Source: Acidimicrobiia bacterium (lineage in GTDB: Bacteria; Actinomycetota; Acidimicrobiia; Spongiisociales; JAHEDJ01). Taken from it: a stretch of 61,548 nt of DNA. The first letter of the stretch is position 1, and each line of letters opens with the position of its first letter. Below, piece after piece: positions 25,604 through 34,857 of this stretch. The notes beneath the pieces were generated by a model that had not been told where the DNA came from, did no database searches, and saw only the letters and a program-made list of their open reading frames with translations. The stretch is taken from contig DATIPS010000067.1 of assembly GCA_035471805.1 (NCBI GenBank), forward strand, positions 1 through 61,548. The letters are read 5' to 3'. The position numbers and the translations under genes were made by a program.

Positions 25604-27610
25604 GTGACACCGTTTGCCAAGATCCTGGTTGCCAACCGCGGTGAGATCGCCAGGCGGATCTTTCGTACCTGTCGCACGATGGGCATCTCCACCGTCGCCG
25701 TCTACTCGGATGCCGACCGGCTGGCCCCGTTCGTCGCAGAAGCAGACGAGGCACTCGAGCTCCCGGGCTCTGCCCCCTCGGACACCTACCTTCGCCAAGA
25801 CCTGATCATCGAGGCGGCGCTGAAGGCGGGCGCCCAGGCGATCCACCCGGGGTACGGATTCCTCGCCGAGAACGCCGGGTTCGCCCAAGCGTGTGCGGAT
25901 GCGGGAATCTGTTTCATCGGACCTCCGCCGTCCGCCATGGCCTCGATGGGTTCCAAGGTCGAGGCGAGACGGATCATGCTGGCCGCCGGAGTTCCGGTCG
26001 TGCCCGGTGTGGAGATCGCCGGCCGGAACGAGGAGGCAGTCGTCGGTGCGGCCACCGGTATCGGCTATCCGATCCTGGTCAAGGCGTCCGCCGGTGGAGG
26101 CGGCAAGGGCATGCGCATCGTGCGCGAACCCGCCGACCTCCGGGAGTCCATCGTCTCCGCCGCCCGGGAAGCGATGTCTGCCTTCGGCGACGACACGCTG
26201 TTCCTCGAGCGCTACATCGAGGAACCCCGGCACGTCGAGATCCAGGTGCTGAGCGACACTCAGGGAAACTTCGTCAGCCTGTTCGAGCGCGAGTGCTCGA
26301 TCCAGCGCAGGCACCAGAAGATCATCGAGGAATCGCCCTCGCCTGCCGTGGATCAGGACCTCCGGGACCGCCTCGGTCGGGCCGCCACCGACGCCGCCGA
26401 GGCGGTTGGATATGTCGGAGCCGGGACGGTCGAGTTCCTGCTGGAACCGGGCGGCGAGTTCTTCTTCCTCGAGATGAACACGCGGCTCCAGGTGGAACAC
26501 CCGGTCACCGAGCTGGTCACCGGGATCGATCTCGTTCGCGCCCAGATCCGGATAGCCGAAGGCCACCCCCTCGACCCGGAGGTTCTCGAGGCAACGACTC
26601 GGGGGCACGCAATCGAGGCGCGACTGTACGCAGAGGATCCCAGGCACGATTTCCTGCCGACCATCGGGACCCTGCACCGGTTCAACTTCGCCGACGAGGA
26701 CTCCGACCGGGGACAACACTCCATTCTCCGCGTTGACTCGGGGGTCGAAGATGGATCAGAAGTGTCGATCCATTACGACCCGATGCTCGCCAAGGTGATC
26801 GCGCACGCTCCAACCAGGAGTGAGGCAGCGGGGCGGCTCGCAGCCGCACTGGCCCGAGCTGAAATTCATGGTCTCTACACCAACCGTGAACTCCTCGTCC
26901 GCATCCTCCGCCACCCGGAGTTCCTCACCGGCGACACCGACACCCACTTCCTGGACCGGCACGATCCGGCCCTCCTCGGAGCCCCGCTCGCCGACCCCGC
27001 CAGCGAACGACTCCACGCCATAGCCGCCGCGCTCGCCGGCCAGGTCGAGGCAAGGGCGGCAGCTTCCGTGCTCACCACCATCCCCTCCGGATGGCGGAAC
27101 AGTCCTTCGCAGCTGCAGTCACTCACGTTTCGCGGCGACGGCGGGGATATCACAGTCGGCTATCAGTTCAACCGGGGCGGTCTGGAGGTCTGCCTCGGCG
27201 GCGACCCGGTGCCGGCCGTACTCCGCACGTGCACCGCCTCGAGCGTGCAAGTCGAGATAGACGGTGTGCTCAGGGTCTTCTCGACTCATCGGGTGGGCGA
27301 AACCTGGTACATAGACAGCGTGCTCGGCCATTCCGCCCTCACTCAGCTGCCTCGCTTCCCTGAGGCCACCAAGCACGAGGAACCCGGATCGATGCTGTCC
27401 CCGATGCCCGGCAAGGTGATCGGTATCTCGGTGGTTGAGGGCGACGCCGTCAGCCGGGGCCAGGTGCTCGTGATCATCGAGGCCATGAAGATGGAGCACT
27501 CGGTGCGCTCGCCGGCCGACGGGACCGTGGCATCGGTGAAGGTCAGGCAGGGAGACCAGGTGGAAGCCGATGAGGTGCTGATCGTCGTCGCGGAGAGCAC
27601 TGAGGAGTAG
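25604..27610 (+). CDS. acyl-CoA carboxylase biotin carboxylase/BCCP (alpha) subunit
   Basis: 668 residues starting with GTG. The N-terminal biotin carboxylase domain (FAKILVANRGEIARRIFRTC, ATP-grasp glycine loop SAGGGGKGMR, EMNTRLQVEHPVTE) runs to about residue 450. A linker region follows and a C-terminal biotinyl domain carries EAMKMEHS with biotinylated K629. The single-chain BC-BCCP layout is typical of actinobacterial acyl-CoA carboxylases and of MccA. It works with the beta subunit immediately upstream. Confidence 0.95.
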   Translation: MTPFAKILVANRGEIARRIFRTCRTMGISTVAVYSDADRLAPFVAEADEALELPGSAPSDTYLRQDLIIEAALKAGAQAIHPGYGFLAENAGFAQACADAGICFIGPPPSAMASMGSKVEARRIMLAAGVPVVPGVEIAGRNEEAVVGAATGIGYPILVKASAGGGGKGMRIVREPADLRESIVSAAREAMSAFGDDTLFLERYIEEPRHVEIQVLSDTQGNFVSLFERECSIQRRHQKIIEESPSPAVDQDLRDRLGRAATDAAEAVGYVGAGTVEFLLEPGGEFFFLEMNTRLQVEHPVTELVTGIDLVRAQIRIAEGHPLDPEVLEATTRGHAIEARLYAEDPRHDFLPTIGTLHRFNFADEDSDRGQHSILRVDSGVEDGSEVSIHYDPMLAKVIAHAPTRSEAAGRLAAALARAEIHGLYTNRELLVRILRHPEFLTGDTDTHFLDRHDPALLGAPLADPASERLHAIAAALAGQVEARAAASVLTTIPSGWRNSPSQLQSLTFRGDGGDITVGYQFNRGGLEVCLGGDPVPAVLRTCTASSVQVEIDGVLRVFSTHRVGETWYIDSVLGHSALTQLPRFPEATKHEEPGSMLSPMPGKVIGISVVEGDAVSRGQVLVIIEAMKMEHSVRSPADGTVASVKVRQGDQVEADEVLIVVAESTEE

Positions 27611-27683
27611 GCGCTGGTTGCACGAGACCGCCGGGCGGGTACAAGGATTCCTTTCCGACTAGCCTCGCTGCCTGGAGGTAACG

Positions 27684-27944
27684 ATGACCATCACTCTCGA
27701 ATACTGCGCCCAATGAGGCTATCTGGACCGTGCGGTTCGCATGGTCGAGCAGATTCTCGCTGAGTTTCAACACCAAACGGAGAGCGTCGGCATCATTCCG
27801 TCCAAAGGCGGCGTGTTCGAGGTGGTGGTCGACGGAGATCTCATCTATTCGAAGAAAGCCACGGGCCGTCACACCGACTACGAAGAGGTGGGCGAACTGA
27901 TCCGTGCCCGGATGCCTGCGCTGCCGGCGTCCGAGAACGATTGA
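27684..27944 (+). CDS. SelW/Rdx-family selenoprotein, UGA codon 11 read as selenocysteine
   Basis: 86 residues if the in-frame TGA at 27714-27716 is selenocysteine: MTITLEYCAQ, then U11, then GYLDRAVRMVEQIL. The CxxU motif near the N-terminus, the basic/aromatic helix after it and the C-terminal region (GGVFEVVVDGDLIYSKKATGR) are those of the Rdx (SelW/SelT/SelH-like) thioredoxin-fold family. A GGAGGT ribosome site lies 4 nt before the ATG at 27684, upstream of the TGA. Downstream of the TGA the frame stays open to 27944, and a candidate SECIS hairpin follows at once. A start at the internal ATG (27741) would delete the active site. The gene follows the carboxylase alpha subunit by 73 nt and ends 2 nt before a convergent gene. 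It probably acts as a small thiol/selenol redox protein. Confidence 0.85.
27723..27752 (+). promoter_or_regulatory. candidate bacterial SECIS element
   Basis: Hairpin just after the UGA at 27714. Arms GACCGTGCG (27726-27734) and CGCATGGTC (27738-27746) pair over 9 bp with one G-U pair, closing the triloop GTT. A flanking CTG and CAG can pair past a three-base bulge. The loop begins 18 nt after the UGA and its first base is G, as the bacterial SECIS model requires (loop within 16-37 nt of the UGA, a G in the first two loop positions). It would recruit SelB. Confidence 0.75.
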
Positions 27945-27946
27945 CC

Positions 27947-29074
27947 TCAGGGGCGCAGTCGATCCGGCCGCACTTCGGCCTCACGCAGACCTCCCCGTGT
28001 CATCCATGCGGGAAGCTCCTCATCGATGATCAGCGAGGTCGCCATTCGGGCCATGCCCGGCGAGGTCATGATCCCGAACCCGCCCTGGCCGGCCAGCCAC
28101 ACGAACTGCCGATCCTCCGGATCGGGCCCCACAACCGGCGCTCCGTCGGGCGCGAAGGTGCGTAGCCCCGCCCACGCACGGCGTATCGAGCGTATCTCGA
28201 GGGTCGTGGCGGCCTGAATCCGTTCGATACCGACCGCAACGTCGATCTCGTCGTGACGGACGTCGTGCGGATCCATCGGGGTCTGATCGGCCGGCGACCC
28301 CAGCAACTGAACTCCCTCGGGCTCGAAATAGAACTGCTCGTCGATGTCGATGACGGCCGGCCATCGCCGCACGTCGGTACCCTCCGGCGGGGCGAAGGTG
28401 AAGGCGGTCCTGCGCTTGGGCTGAAGTCCGATCGGCTCGATTCCGGCAAGTGCTGCGACCTGATCGGCCCAGGAGCCGGCCGCGTTGACGAGGACCTCGG
28501 CGCGGATGTCCTCGCCACCGGCCCGCACGGACCAACCGGCTCCGTCTCGCACGATGGCGCCGACCGGAGAGTCGGTCAGGACCTGACCGCGCCTGCGTTT
28601 GATACCGCGCAAGAATCCCTGCAGAAGGCTGTCGACGTCGATTGCACGGCCGTCTGGTTCGAGCACCGCTCTCTCGACGTAGCCGGGACGCAGGACCGGG
28701 CACAGCTCGCTCGCTTCGCTTCCGTCGATCAGGCGGACCGAAGGGATCTGCGATCTGGTCTCTTCGGCCGAGGCATCTACGGCTTCACTCTGATCGGGCC
28801 TTCCGATCAGCATGATCGGACGCGGCGAAACGAGCGGAACGTCGGTGAAACGGAAGGGAGGATCCTCGAGGAAATCGCGCCCTGCCGCCGTGATACTCCG
28901 GATGAGGGGCGTTTCCCATGCCTCGGTCAACAAAGCGGCCGACCTGCCCGTCGTGTGATGACCGCACTGCTTCTCGCGCTCGACGAGTATCACCGAACCG
29001 TGAGCCGCCAGTTCGTAACCGACCGATGCGCCGGCTATCCCACCCCCGACGATCAGGAACTCAGTGGTCAACAT
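27947..29074 (-). CDS. FAD-dependent amine/amino-acid oxidoreductase (DadA-like)
   Basis: 375 residues of the glycine-oxidase/DadA flavoprotein family. The FAD-binding N-terminus is EFLIVGGGIAGASVGYELA; a second contact is GHHTTGRSAALLTEAW, and the C-terminus reads WLAGQGGFGIMTSPGMARM. It resembles D-arginine or other D-amino-acid dehydrogenases and sarcosine-oxidase-like enzymes. The substrate is not determined. Its stop is two bases from that of the convergent selenoprotein gene, and the TrmH gene lies just upstream. Confidence 0.88.
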   Translation of the reverse strand: MLTTEFLIVGGGIAGASVGYELAAHGSVILVEREKQCGHHTTGRSAALLTEAWETPLIRSITAAGRDFLEDPPFRFTDVPLVSPRPIMLIGRPDQSEAVDASAEETRSQIPSVRLIDGSEASELCPVLRPGYVERAVLEPDGRAIDVDSLLQGFLRGIKRRRGQVLTDSPVGAIVRDGAGWSVRAGGEDIRAEVLVNAAGSWADQVAALAGIEPIGLQPKRRTAFTFAPPEGTDVRRWPAVIDIDEQFYFEPEGVQLLGSPADQTPMDPHDVRHDEIDVAVGIERIQAATTLEIRSIRRAWAGLRTFAPDGAPVVGPDPEDRQFVWLAGQGGFGIMTSPGMARMATSLIIDEELPAWMTRGGLREAEVRPDRLRP

Positions 29075-29078
29075 CTAT

Positions 29079-29888
29079 TCAACCTCTCGTTATGGCGTAG
29101 AAGGCTATCGCGGCAGCTGCACCGACATTGAGCGAGTCCACACCGGCGCGCATGGGGATCGTCAGCCGTTCCTCGACCACGTCCAGCGTTGCCCGGGTCA
29201 GACCGGGCCCTTCTGCACCCAGCAGGAGGGCGACTCGCTCGTCGGCGGACGCTTGGAATTCGTCGATCGGGGTCGCGCCGGCGGCCGGGGTGAGGGCGAC
29301 GATGCGGAAACCGTACCTCCGTGCCGGATCGAGACCGGGCGGCAAGTAGCCCACTCGTGCGTGTGGCAGGGAGAATGCTTCTCCCATCGCGACACGTAGA
29401 GCCCTCCGGTAGAGCGGGTCGCAACTCCGCGGGTCGAGCAACAGCGCATCGATGCCGAGACCTGCAGCCGACCGGACAATCACGCCCATGTTCGTGGGGT
29501 TCGTAACGTTCTCGAGAATCACCACGCGCCGGGATTCGGCGAGCAACTCTTCGGCCGGCGGGAGTTCCTTGCGGTAGAACACGGAGATGAGCCCGCGGTG
29601 CAGATGTATCCCGGTCACCTCATTGACAACCGCTCGACCTGCAAAATAGTGCGGGACGTCGCGAGGAACGGAGTCGGGGATGGGTTCGCCGCGCGTCGCG
29701 TCGATGAGGACCGACTTCAGCTCGAACCCTGCGCGCAAGGCGCGCTCGACGACGAGCGCGCCCTCGGCAATGAAGACGCCGGCCAGGTCCCCGCCCGGCG
29801 CCTCGCGTTGCCGGCGCAGCTGCTGATCTCGCAAGCCGATGTAGTCGAGAATACGTGGGTCGGCCGGATCGATGATGGAGACTTTCAC
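29079..29888 (-). CDS. TrmH/SpoU-family RNA 2'-O-methyltransferase
   Basis: 269 residues. An N-terminal substrate-binding region (about 1-110) is followed by the SPOUT knot motifs: motif 1 VILENVTNPTNMGVIVRSA, motif 2 VALLLGAEGPGL and motif 3 IPMRAGVDSLNVGAAAAIAFY. All are intact. It transfers a methyl group from SAM to a ribose 2'-OH in tRNA or rRNA; the target is not predictable. It lies four bases upstream of the FAD oxidoreductase, probably one transcript. Confidence 0.93.
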   Translation of the reverse strand: MKVSIIDPADPRILDYIGLRDQQLRRQREAPGGDLAGVFIAEGALVVERALRAGFELKSVLIDATRGEPIPDSVPRDVPHYFAGRAVVNEVTGIHLHRGLISVFYRKELPPAEELLAESRRVVILENVTNPTNMGVIVRSAAGLGIDALLLDPRSCDPLYRRALRVAMGEAFSLPHARVGYLPPGLDPARRYGFRIVALTPAAGATPIDEFQASADERVALLLGAEGPGLTRATLDVVEERLTIPMRAGVDSLNVGAAAAIAFYAITRG

Positions 29889-29926
29889 GGCCAGCAGCGT
29901 ACATCGTCGAGTAATAGGAGAAGAAG

Positions 29927-30328
29927 GTGGAAACGACCGCTCGGTTTAACGCCCTGGGAATCGTCGTCGCGAACATGGAACGCAGCCTTGCTTTCTACCG
30001 ACTGCTCGGACTCCACGGCCCGGACGGATCGGAAGGAGAGGGTCACGTGGAGCTGAACCTCGCCAGAGGGCTGCGCCTGATGCTCGATACCGCCGATGTT
30101 GTCCGGTCGTTTTCCGAATGGGAACCACCCACGGGAGGCCATCGCATGGCCCTGGCGTTCCTGTGTCCATCACCTGCGGAAGTCGACGGACTGCACGCAT
30201 CGCTGGTTGCGGCCGGGCACCGCAGCAAGGTAGACCCGTTCGATGCACCCTGGGGGCAGCGGTATGCCACCGTGCTCGATCCGGACGGCAATCCGGTGGA
30301 TCTATTCGCCGCCCCGGACATCGGGTAG
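29927..30328 (+). CDS. VOC-family (glyoxalase-like) protein
   Basis: 133 residues with a paired beta-alpha-beta VOC fold. Opening ARFNALGIVVANMERSLAFYRLLG and closing YATVLDPDGNPVDLFAA are standard. The closing Asp/Glu of many metal-dependent members is Asp here (VDLF). Substrate unknown; related proteins act in glyoxal detoxification, antibiotic resistance or ring cleavage. GTG start with AGGAG 6-10 nt upstream. Its last 27 bases overlap the end of the convergent ClC gene. Confidence 0.85.
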   Translation: METTARFNALGIVVANMERSLAFYRLLGLHGPDGSEGEGHVELNLARGLRLMLDTADVVRSFSEWEPPTGGHRMALAFLCPSPAEVDGLHASLVAAGHRSKVDPFDAPWGQRYATVLDPDGNPVDLFAAPDIG

Positions 30329-32353
30329 GGGCCCGGAAGGGCCTGCGATTGCCGGGGAGGACGGGGCGGACTCGGTCGACGTGGCGCGCAGACGTTCGAC
30401 CACCTGGCTGCGCGCCCCGGGAGCACCGAACCCGGTTACCACGTCACCGTCCTGGAGAACGGTGTTGCCTTCCGGAATCAATACGGCCCGTCCGCGTCTC
30501 ACGGCGACCAGTGTGCAACCGGGAGGCCAACGCACTTCCTTCAACTGGCGGCCGTCTGCCACGGATCCTGCCGGGACGTGGAACTCGAAGAACTCCGCGT
30601 CCGGCCGAGTCCAGATACGCTGCCGCTTCCGCTGGAGTTCGGCCTCGGTCGCCTCCGACAGGGCGTGGTGGTAGGCCTTGATCGCCGTCTCCCGCCGGAA
30701 CATGCCGACGAGCTGCGTCGGGTCTTCTTCAGACACGACGGGAAGCCGTCCGACGCCGAGACTCGCCATCCGCTCCAATGCCAGCGAAACGGGCGTCGCC
30801 GGGGTAACCGTGAACGGGCGCGGTGTCATGGCGTCGGCAGCCTTCACCTGGTCCGACGGGCCGCCCGTCCGGGCGATGTCCGACACGGTGAGGATTCCAA
30901 TCAGGCGGCCGTCGTCGTCGGCGACCGGCAGGCCGTGGTGACGATGCCGGTCGAGCACGGCCTGCACCTCACCGGTGGTCATCTGCGGCCGCAATACCTC
31001 GTCCCATGGGGTCATGACGTCGCCGACGGCCACCGTGTCGAGAAGGTCGACGTCGCTGGTGCGGAGCAGCCGGATCCCCCTGCGGACGAGCGGGATCGTA
31101 TAGACGCTCTCTTTGTGAATGCGGTCTGCGATGACAGTCGCCAATGAAGTCGCCAGCATCAGAGGCAGGACGAGCCCGTAATCGCCGGTCAACTCGAAAA
31201 CGATCAGAATCGAGGTGAGCGGAGCCCGTGCAACCGCGGCGAACATCGCCGCCATGCCGACAACGGCAAAAGCACCGGCTTCGAGCGTCGAGAACCCCCA
31301 GACCGGTCCGACGAGTGCGGCCAAACCCGCGCCGAGCGATGAGCCGATGAAGAGTGCGGGCATGAAGTGCCCGCCCGATGCTTGAGATCCCAACGTTCCC
31401 GCCGTCGCCAGGATCTTCAGCCCGACGAGGATGAGCAGAGTCCACCAGGCGACACCGAGCGGTGTACCGCCTACGAGTTCCTGAATGAAGCCCTGCCCCG
31501 TGCCGAGAATCCGTGGTTCGATGGTCACGATGACGGCCACCGGAACTCCCAGCGCGACGGGCCTCATCCATGGACGGGCCTCGAACTGCTGCACCGGTGA
31601 GTGCACGGAATCGAAGGCCTTCAGGAACAGGAAACCCACCGCGGCGGCTGCGACTCCCAACACCACATAGAGCATGAGCTCTGCCGGGTGGTCGACACTG
31701 TGAGAAGTTACCGACAGGATTCGCTCCTCCCCGACGATTGTGCGCGCAGTCACGGCCGCGGTCACCGATGCGATGACCACTGCATTGAGATGCCGAATGG
31801 CGAAGTTTCCGAGGATCACCTCCATCGCGAAAAGCATGCCGGCGATCGGGGCGTTGAACGTCGCTCCGATTCCGGCACCGGCACCGGCCGCCACCAGACT
31901 CCGCACCTGATCCTCACCAAGTCCGGAGTACCTGCCTATCGACGATCCGATCGCCGCGCCCACCATCACGGTCGGACCTTCCCGGCCGGCCGACCCTCCG
32001 CTGCCGATAGTGAGCGCGGTTGCCAGGATCTTCAGATAGCCGGCACGGGTCGGAACGTAGCCGGAGCGAACTGCCAATCCTGCCGTCGTCTCAGGCACAC
32101 CGCTTCCGCGCAACTCGGGAAACCGCTGGGAGAGGGCCCAAGCGGCAAACAACCCGAGCGGAACGGTGAGCAGCGGAATGAACCTCCCCCAGGACAACGT
32201 CTCATCCATCCAGTCGACTCCATCGCGGATCAGCTCGATGCTCCCGATGAGTGCAGCACCCCCCAGCCCGGCCATGAGCCCGACAACGAGGGACAGGCCG
32301 ATGAAGACGGCCGTCGTTTGCCGCCGGGCGATGGTACGCAGACGCTGCCTCAC
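30302..32353 (-). CDS. ClC-type chloride channel/transporter with CBS pair and TrkA-C-like domain
   Basis: 683 residues. The ClC membrane core (about 1-430) contains RGSGVPET, GSGGSAGREGPTV with the gating glutamate of GREGP, and GIGATFNAPIAGMLFAMEV. Two CBS domains (about 455-580) and a TrkA-C-like domain (about 610-670, VRWPPGCTLVAVRRGRAVLIPEG as core; residues 651-665 VLQDGDVVTGFGAPG) follow. The gate Glu suggests a Cl-/H+ exchanger rather than a channel, though bacterial members can be either. CBS and TrkA-C domains imply nucleotide regulation. GTG start. It converges on the VOC gene with a 27-bp overlap. Confidence 0.92.
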   Translation of the reverse strand: MRQRLRTIARRQTTAVFIGLSLVVGLMAGLGGAALIGSIELIRDGVDWMDETLSWGRFIPLLTVPLGLFAAWALSQRFPELRGSGVPETTAGLAVRSGYVPTRAGYLKILATALTIGSGGSAGREGPTVMVGAAIGSSIGRYSGLGEDQVRSLVAAGAGAGIGATFNAPIAGMLFAMEVILGNFAIRHLNAVVIASVTAAVTARTIVGEERILSVTSHSVDHPAELMLYVVLGVAAAAVGFLFLKAFDSVHSPVQQFEARPWMRPVALGVPVAVIVTIEPRILGTGQGFIQELVGGTPLGVAWWTLLILVGLKILATAGTLGSQASGGHFMPALFIGSSLGAGLAALVGPVWGFSTLEAGAFAVVGMAAMFAAVARAPLTSILIVFELTGDYGLVLPLMLATSLATVIADRIHKESVYTIPLVRRGIRLLRTSDVDLLDTVAVGDVMTPWDEVLRPQMTTGEVQAVLDRHRHHGLPVADDDGRLIGILTVSDIARTGGPSDQVKAADAMTPRPFTVTPATPVSLALERMASLGVGRLPVVSEEDPTQLVGMFRRETAIKAYHHALSEATEAELQRKRQRIWTRPDAEFFEFHVPAGSVADGRQLKEVRWPPGCTLVAVRRGRAVLIPEGNTVLQDGDVVTGFGAPGARSQVVERLRATSTESAPSSPAIAGPSGPLPDVRGGE

Positions 32354-32403
32354 CGAGCTGAAACTAGTTGCACCGCTGCCCCGATTCGGTCCAGACTGAC
32401 CCG

Positions 32404-33117
32404 ATGGCTCTCTTCTCTTACGATCCGGCGCTGCTGGCCGTCTTCCCGACCATCAGGGCCGGCGTCGTCCACGCCGGCGGGCTCGTGAACGGGCCCAGTC
32501 CGGTCGACCTCCTGCAAGCCTTCGAGACGGAGCAACGGGCCACCATCGCCGGCATCGGAGGAACGCCTCTGGCGGACCTGCCCAGCCTGGCCGCTTGGCG
32601 CAGGGTCTTCAGTCGGTTCGGCGTGTCGCCGACTCAGTACCGGAGTGCTGCTGAGGCGCTCCTCAGGCGCCTGACGAAAGGCAGGGGCCTCCCTTCGATC
32701 AACCTGCTCGTCGATATCGCCAATCTGGTCAGCATCCGGTACCGCCTCCCGGTGGCCGTGTTTGATCAGGGCCCGATCGACGGAGCGACGGTGGTGCGCT
32801 TCGCAGACGGCGACGAGCGATTCACCGATCTGGGAACCCGGGAGTCCAGCCCGCCGGCGGCCGGGGAAGTGATATTCGTCGACGATGCCGGGTTGGTGAG
32901 CGCCAGGCGATGGTGCTGGAGGCAAAGCCTCGAGAGTGCCGCCGGGCCGGACACGACAGAAGTCCTGATGACGATCGAAGGCCACCACGACGGAGCGGCA
33001 TCGGCGGTCGAGGCTGCCACCGGCGACCTCCTGGGACTGCTGGAACGGTTTGCCGCCCCGCTCTCGCTCTCCACGGCGCAGCTGTCGCCTGAGTACCCGC
33101 GGTTCCCGGAGCGGTAG
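32404..33117 (+). CDS. B3/4-domain protein
   Basis: 237 residues with the B3/4 fold otherwise found in the PheRS beta subunit. Recognisable stretches are YRSAAEALLRRLTKGRGLPSI, NLLVDIANLVSIRYRLPV and GEVIFVDDAGLVSARRWCWRQS. Stand-alone B3/4 proteins are thought to edit mischarged or unusual aminoacyl compounds; the role here is not shown. I take the ATG at 32404, the first with the expected MALFSYDPALLA start. It converges on the CoA ligase gene. Confidence 0.85.
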   Translation: MALFSYDPALLAVFPTIRAGVVHAGGLVNGPSPVDLLQAFETEQRATIAGIGGTPLADLPSLAAWRRVFSRFGVSPTQYRSAAEALLRRLTKGRGLPSINLLVDIANLVSIRYRLPVAVFDQGPIDGATVVRFADGDERFTDLGTRESSPPAAGEVIFVDDAGLVSARRWCWRQSLESAAGPDTTEVLMTIEGHHDGAASAVEAATGDLLGLLERFAAPLSLSTAQLSPEYPRFPER

Positions 33118-33178
33118 TAGGAAGCCGGGCTGCGAGTCCGCGCCCGACCGGCTCGAAAGCGCGACACCCGGAGGGCTG

Positions 33179-34729
33179 CTACCGGCCGCGGGCGCGCAGC
33201 ACTCTCCTGAGAATCTTGCCGGAGGCGGACTTGGGGATCTCATCGATGAACTCGAGCACCCGTATCTGCTTGTAGTGGGCGACGTGGCCCGCCACATGTT
33301 CCATGAGTTCCTCTGCGGTGACCTCCACGCCGGGTTTCGCCACGACGTAGGCCTTGGGTATCTCGCCGGCTTCCTCGTCGGGGAGCGGAACCACGGCAAC
33401 ATCCGCCACCGCAGGGTGGGCAAGCAGAAGCGCCTCCAACTCGGCAGGGGGTACCTGAAAACCCTTGTACTTGATCAGTTCCTTGAGCCGGTCGACTATG
33501 AAGTAGTGCCCGTCCTCATCGAGGTGACCGATATCGCCGGTATGGAGCCATCCGGCCGGGTCGATGGTGGCCGCCGTCGCATCGGGGTTGTTGAGGTATC
33601 CCTTCATCACCTGTGGTCCGCGAATCCAGATCTCCCCGTCTTCCCCGATGTCGAGATCTGCCCCCGTGCCGGGCTCGACGATTCTGCACTCCGTGTTCGG
33701 AAGCAAGAGTCCGATCGACCCCGGTTTGAATCGGCCGCTCGGAGTCGCGTGGGTGACGGGACTCGTCTCGGTCAGACCGTATCCCTGCACGACCTCACAG
33801 CCGATGCGCGCCGCCGCCTCGGCGGCCAGTTCTGCTCCGAGCGGTGCCGCACCTGAGAGGACCTGGCGAGCCGCCGAGAGGTCGAAGTCGTCGACCATCG
33901 GATGCTTCGCCAGTGCGAGAACTATCGGAGGAACGAGGTAGTAGCGGGTCACCCGATAGTCCTGGCCGATTTGTAGGAACTGAGCGAGGTCGAAGCGGGG
34001 CATTGTGACCAGGGTCGTTCCCTGGGCGAGCGCGCCGTTCATCAGAACCTGCATGCCGTATATGTGAAAGAACGGGAGGATGCCGATTCCAACGTCGTCC
34101 GAAGAGACTGCGAGTGCGATCTGGCTCTGCTCGAGGTTGGCGACGAGATTGCGATGGGTCAGCATGACGCCCTTGGGCAGGCCGGTCGTCCCGCTCGAAT
34201 ACGGCAGCACGACGACGTCGCTGGATGGATCGACGGGGGCATGCTCCGCCAGCGGTTCGCCGAGCAGGTCGCCGAGCGGTGGAGCACCGTCGGTCTGGTC
34301 GATCGTGTAGACCTGTTCGATACCGGCCCCCGCCGCGGCCTCCCTGGCCGTATCGAGGAACATGCCGATCGAGACGAGGTAGGAAGCGCCGGAGTCCTCC
34401 AACTGGTATTGCGCTTCCTCGGCCGTATACGTCGGGTTGATCGTGGTCACGGTTCCACCGGCCATGGCGGCACCGTGAAACGCCACTGCGTATTCCGGGA
34501 GATTCGGGGCCAGGATGGCCAGCACATCGCCCTTTCCGAACCCACGAGCCCTGAGGCCGCCGGCCAGAGCCCGGATGGCGTGGCTCACCTGTCCGAATGT
34601 GAGCGTTCTTCCGGTCGGTCCGTCGATCAGTGCCGCCTTTTGCTGATTGGCATCGGCGACGCGCAACACGTACGTGGTGATGGGGATGTCGGGTACGGCA
34701 ATGTCGGGAAACCGGCTGGTATAGATCAT
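33179..34729 (-). CDS. acyl-CoA synthetase/4-coumarate-CoA ligase-like
   Basis: 516 residues of the ANL adenylate-forming superfamily. The P-loop is VLPYSSGTTGLPKGVMLTH; other motifs are QGYGLTETSPVTH, GWLHTGDIGHLDEDGH and the C-terminal catalytic-lysine region IPKSASGKILRR. It activates a carboxylic acid to its CoA ester; cinnamate-type or medium-chain acids are possible. The start at 34729 has GAGGAG 6 nt upstream. It lies between the B3/4 gene and two hairpins that separate it from the MBL-acyl-CoA dehydrogenase unit. Confidence 0.92.
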   Translation of the reverse strand: MIYTSRFPDIAVPDIPITTYVLRVADANQQKAALIDGPTGRTLTFGQVSHAIRALAGGLRARGFGKGDVLAILAPNLPEYAVAFHGAAMAGGTVTTINPTYTAEEAQYQLEDSGASYLVSIGMFLDTAREAAAGAGIEQVYTIDQTDGAPPLGDLLGEPLAEHAPVDPSSDVVVLPYSSGTTGLPKGVMLTHRNLVANLEQSQIALAVSSDDVGIGILPFFHIYGMQVLMNGALAQGTTLVTMPRFDLAQFLQIGQDYRVTRYYLVPPIVLALAKHPMVDDFDLSAARQVLSGAAPLGAELAAEAAARIGCEVVQGYGLTETSPVTHATPSGRFKPGSIGLLLPNTECRIVEPGTGADLDIGEDGEIWIRGPQVMKGYLNNPDATAATIDPAGWLHTGDIGHLDEDGHYFIVDRLKELIKYKGFQVPPAELEALLLAHPAVADVAVVPLPDEEAGEIPKAYVVAKPGVEVTAEELMEHVAGHVAHYKQIRVLEFIDEIPKSASGKILRRVLRARGR

Positions 34730-34857
34730 TCTGAGCTCCTCGAGAACGGCGCAACCATCTTTGCACTTAGTTGCGCCTTCCTCCACGCCGCCGGAGGTAT
34801 CTAGTCATTCCGGGTGAATTGTCAATGGGTATCGCGAATCCGAGAGCGCCGACCGAC

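Noticed and set aside
27741-27944. 67-residue gene starting at the internal ATG
   Set aside because: It has no ribosome site, lacks the Rdx active site, and the upstream segment in the same frame has a strong one with a SECIS-like hairpin after the TGA.
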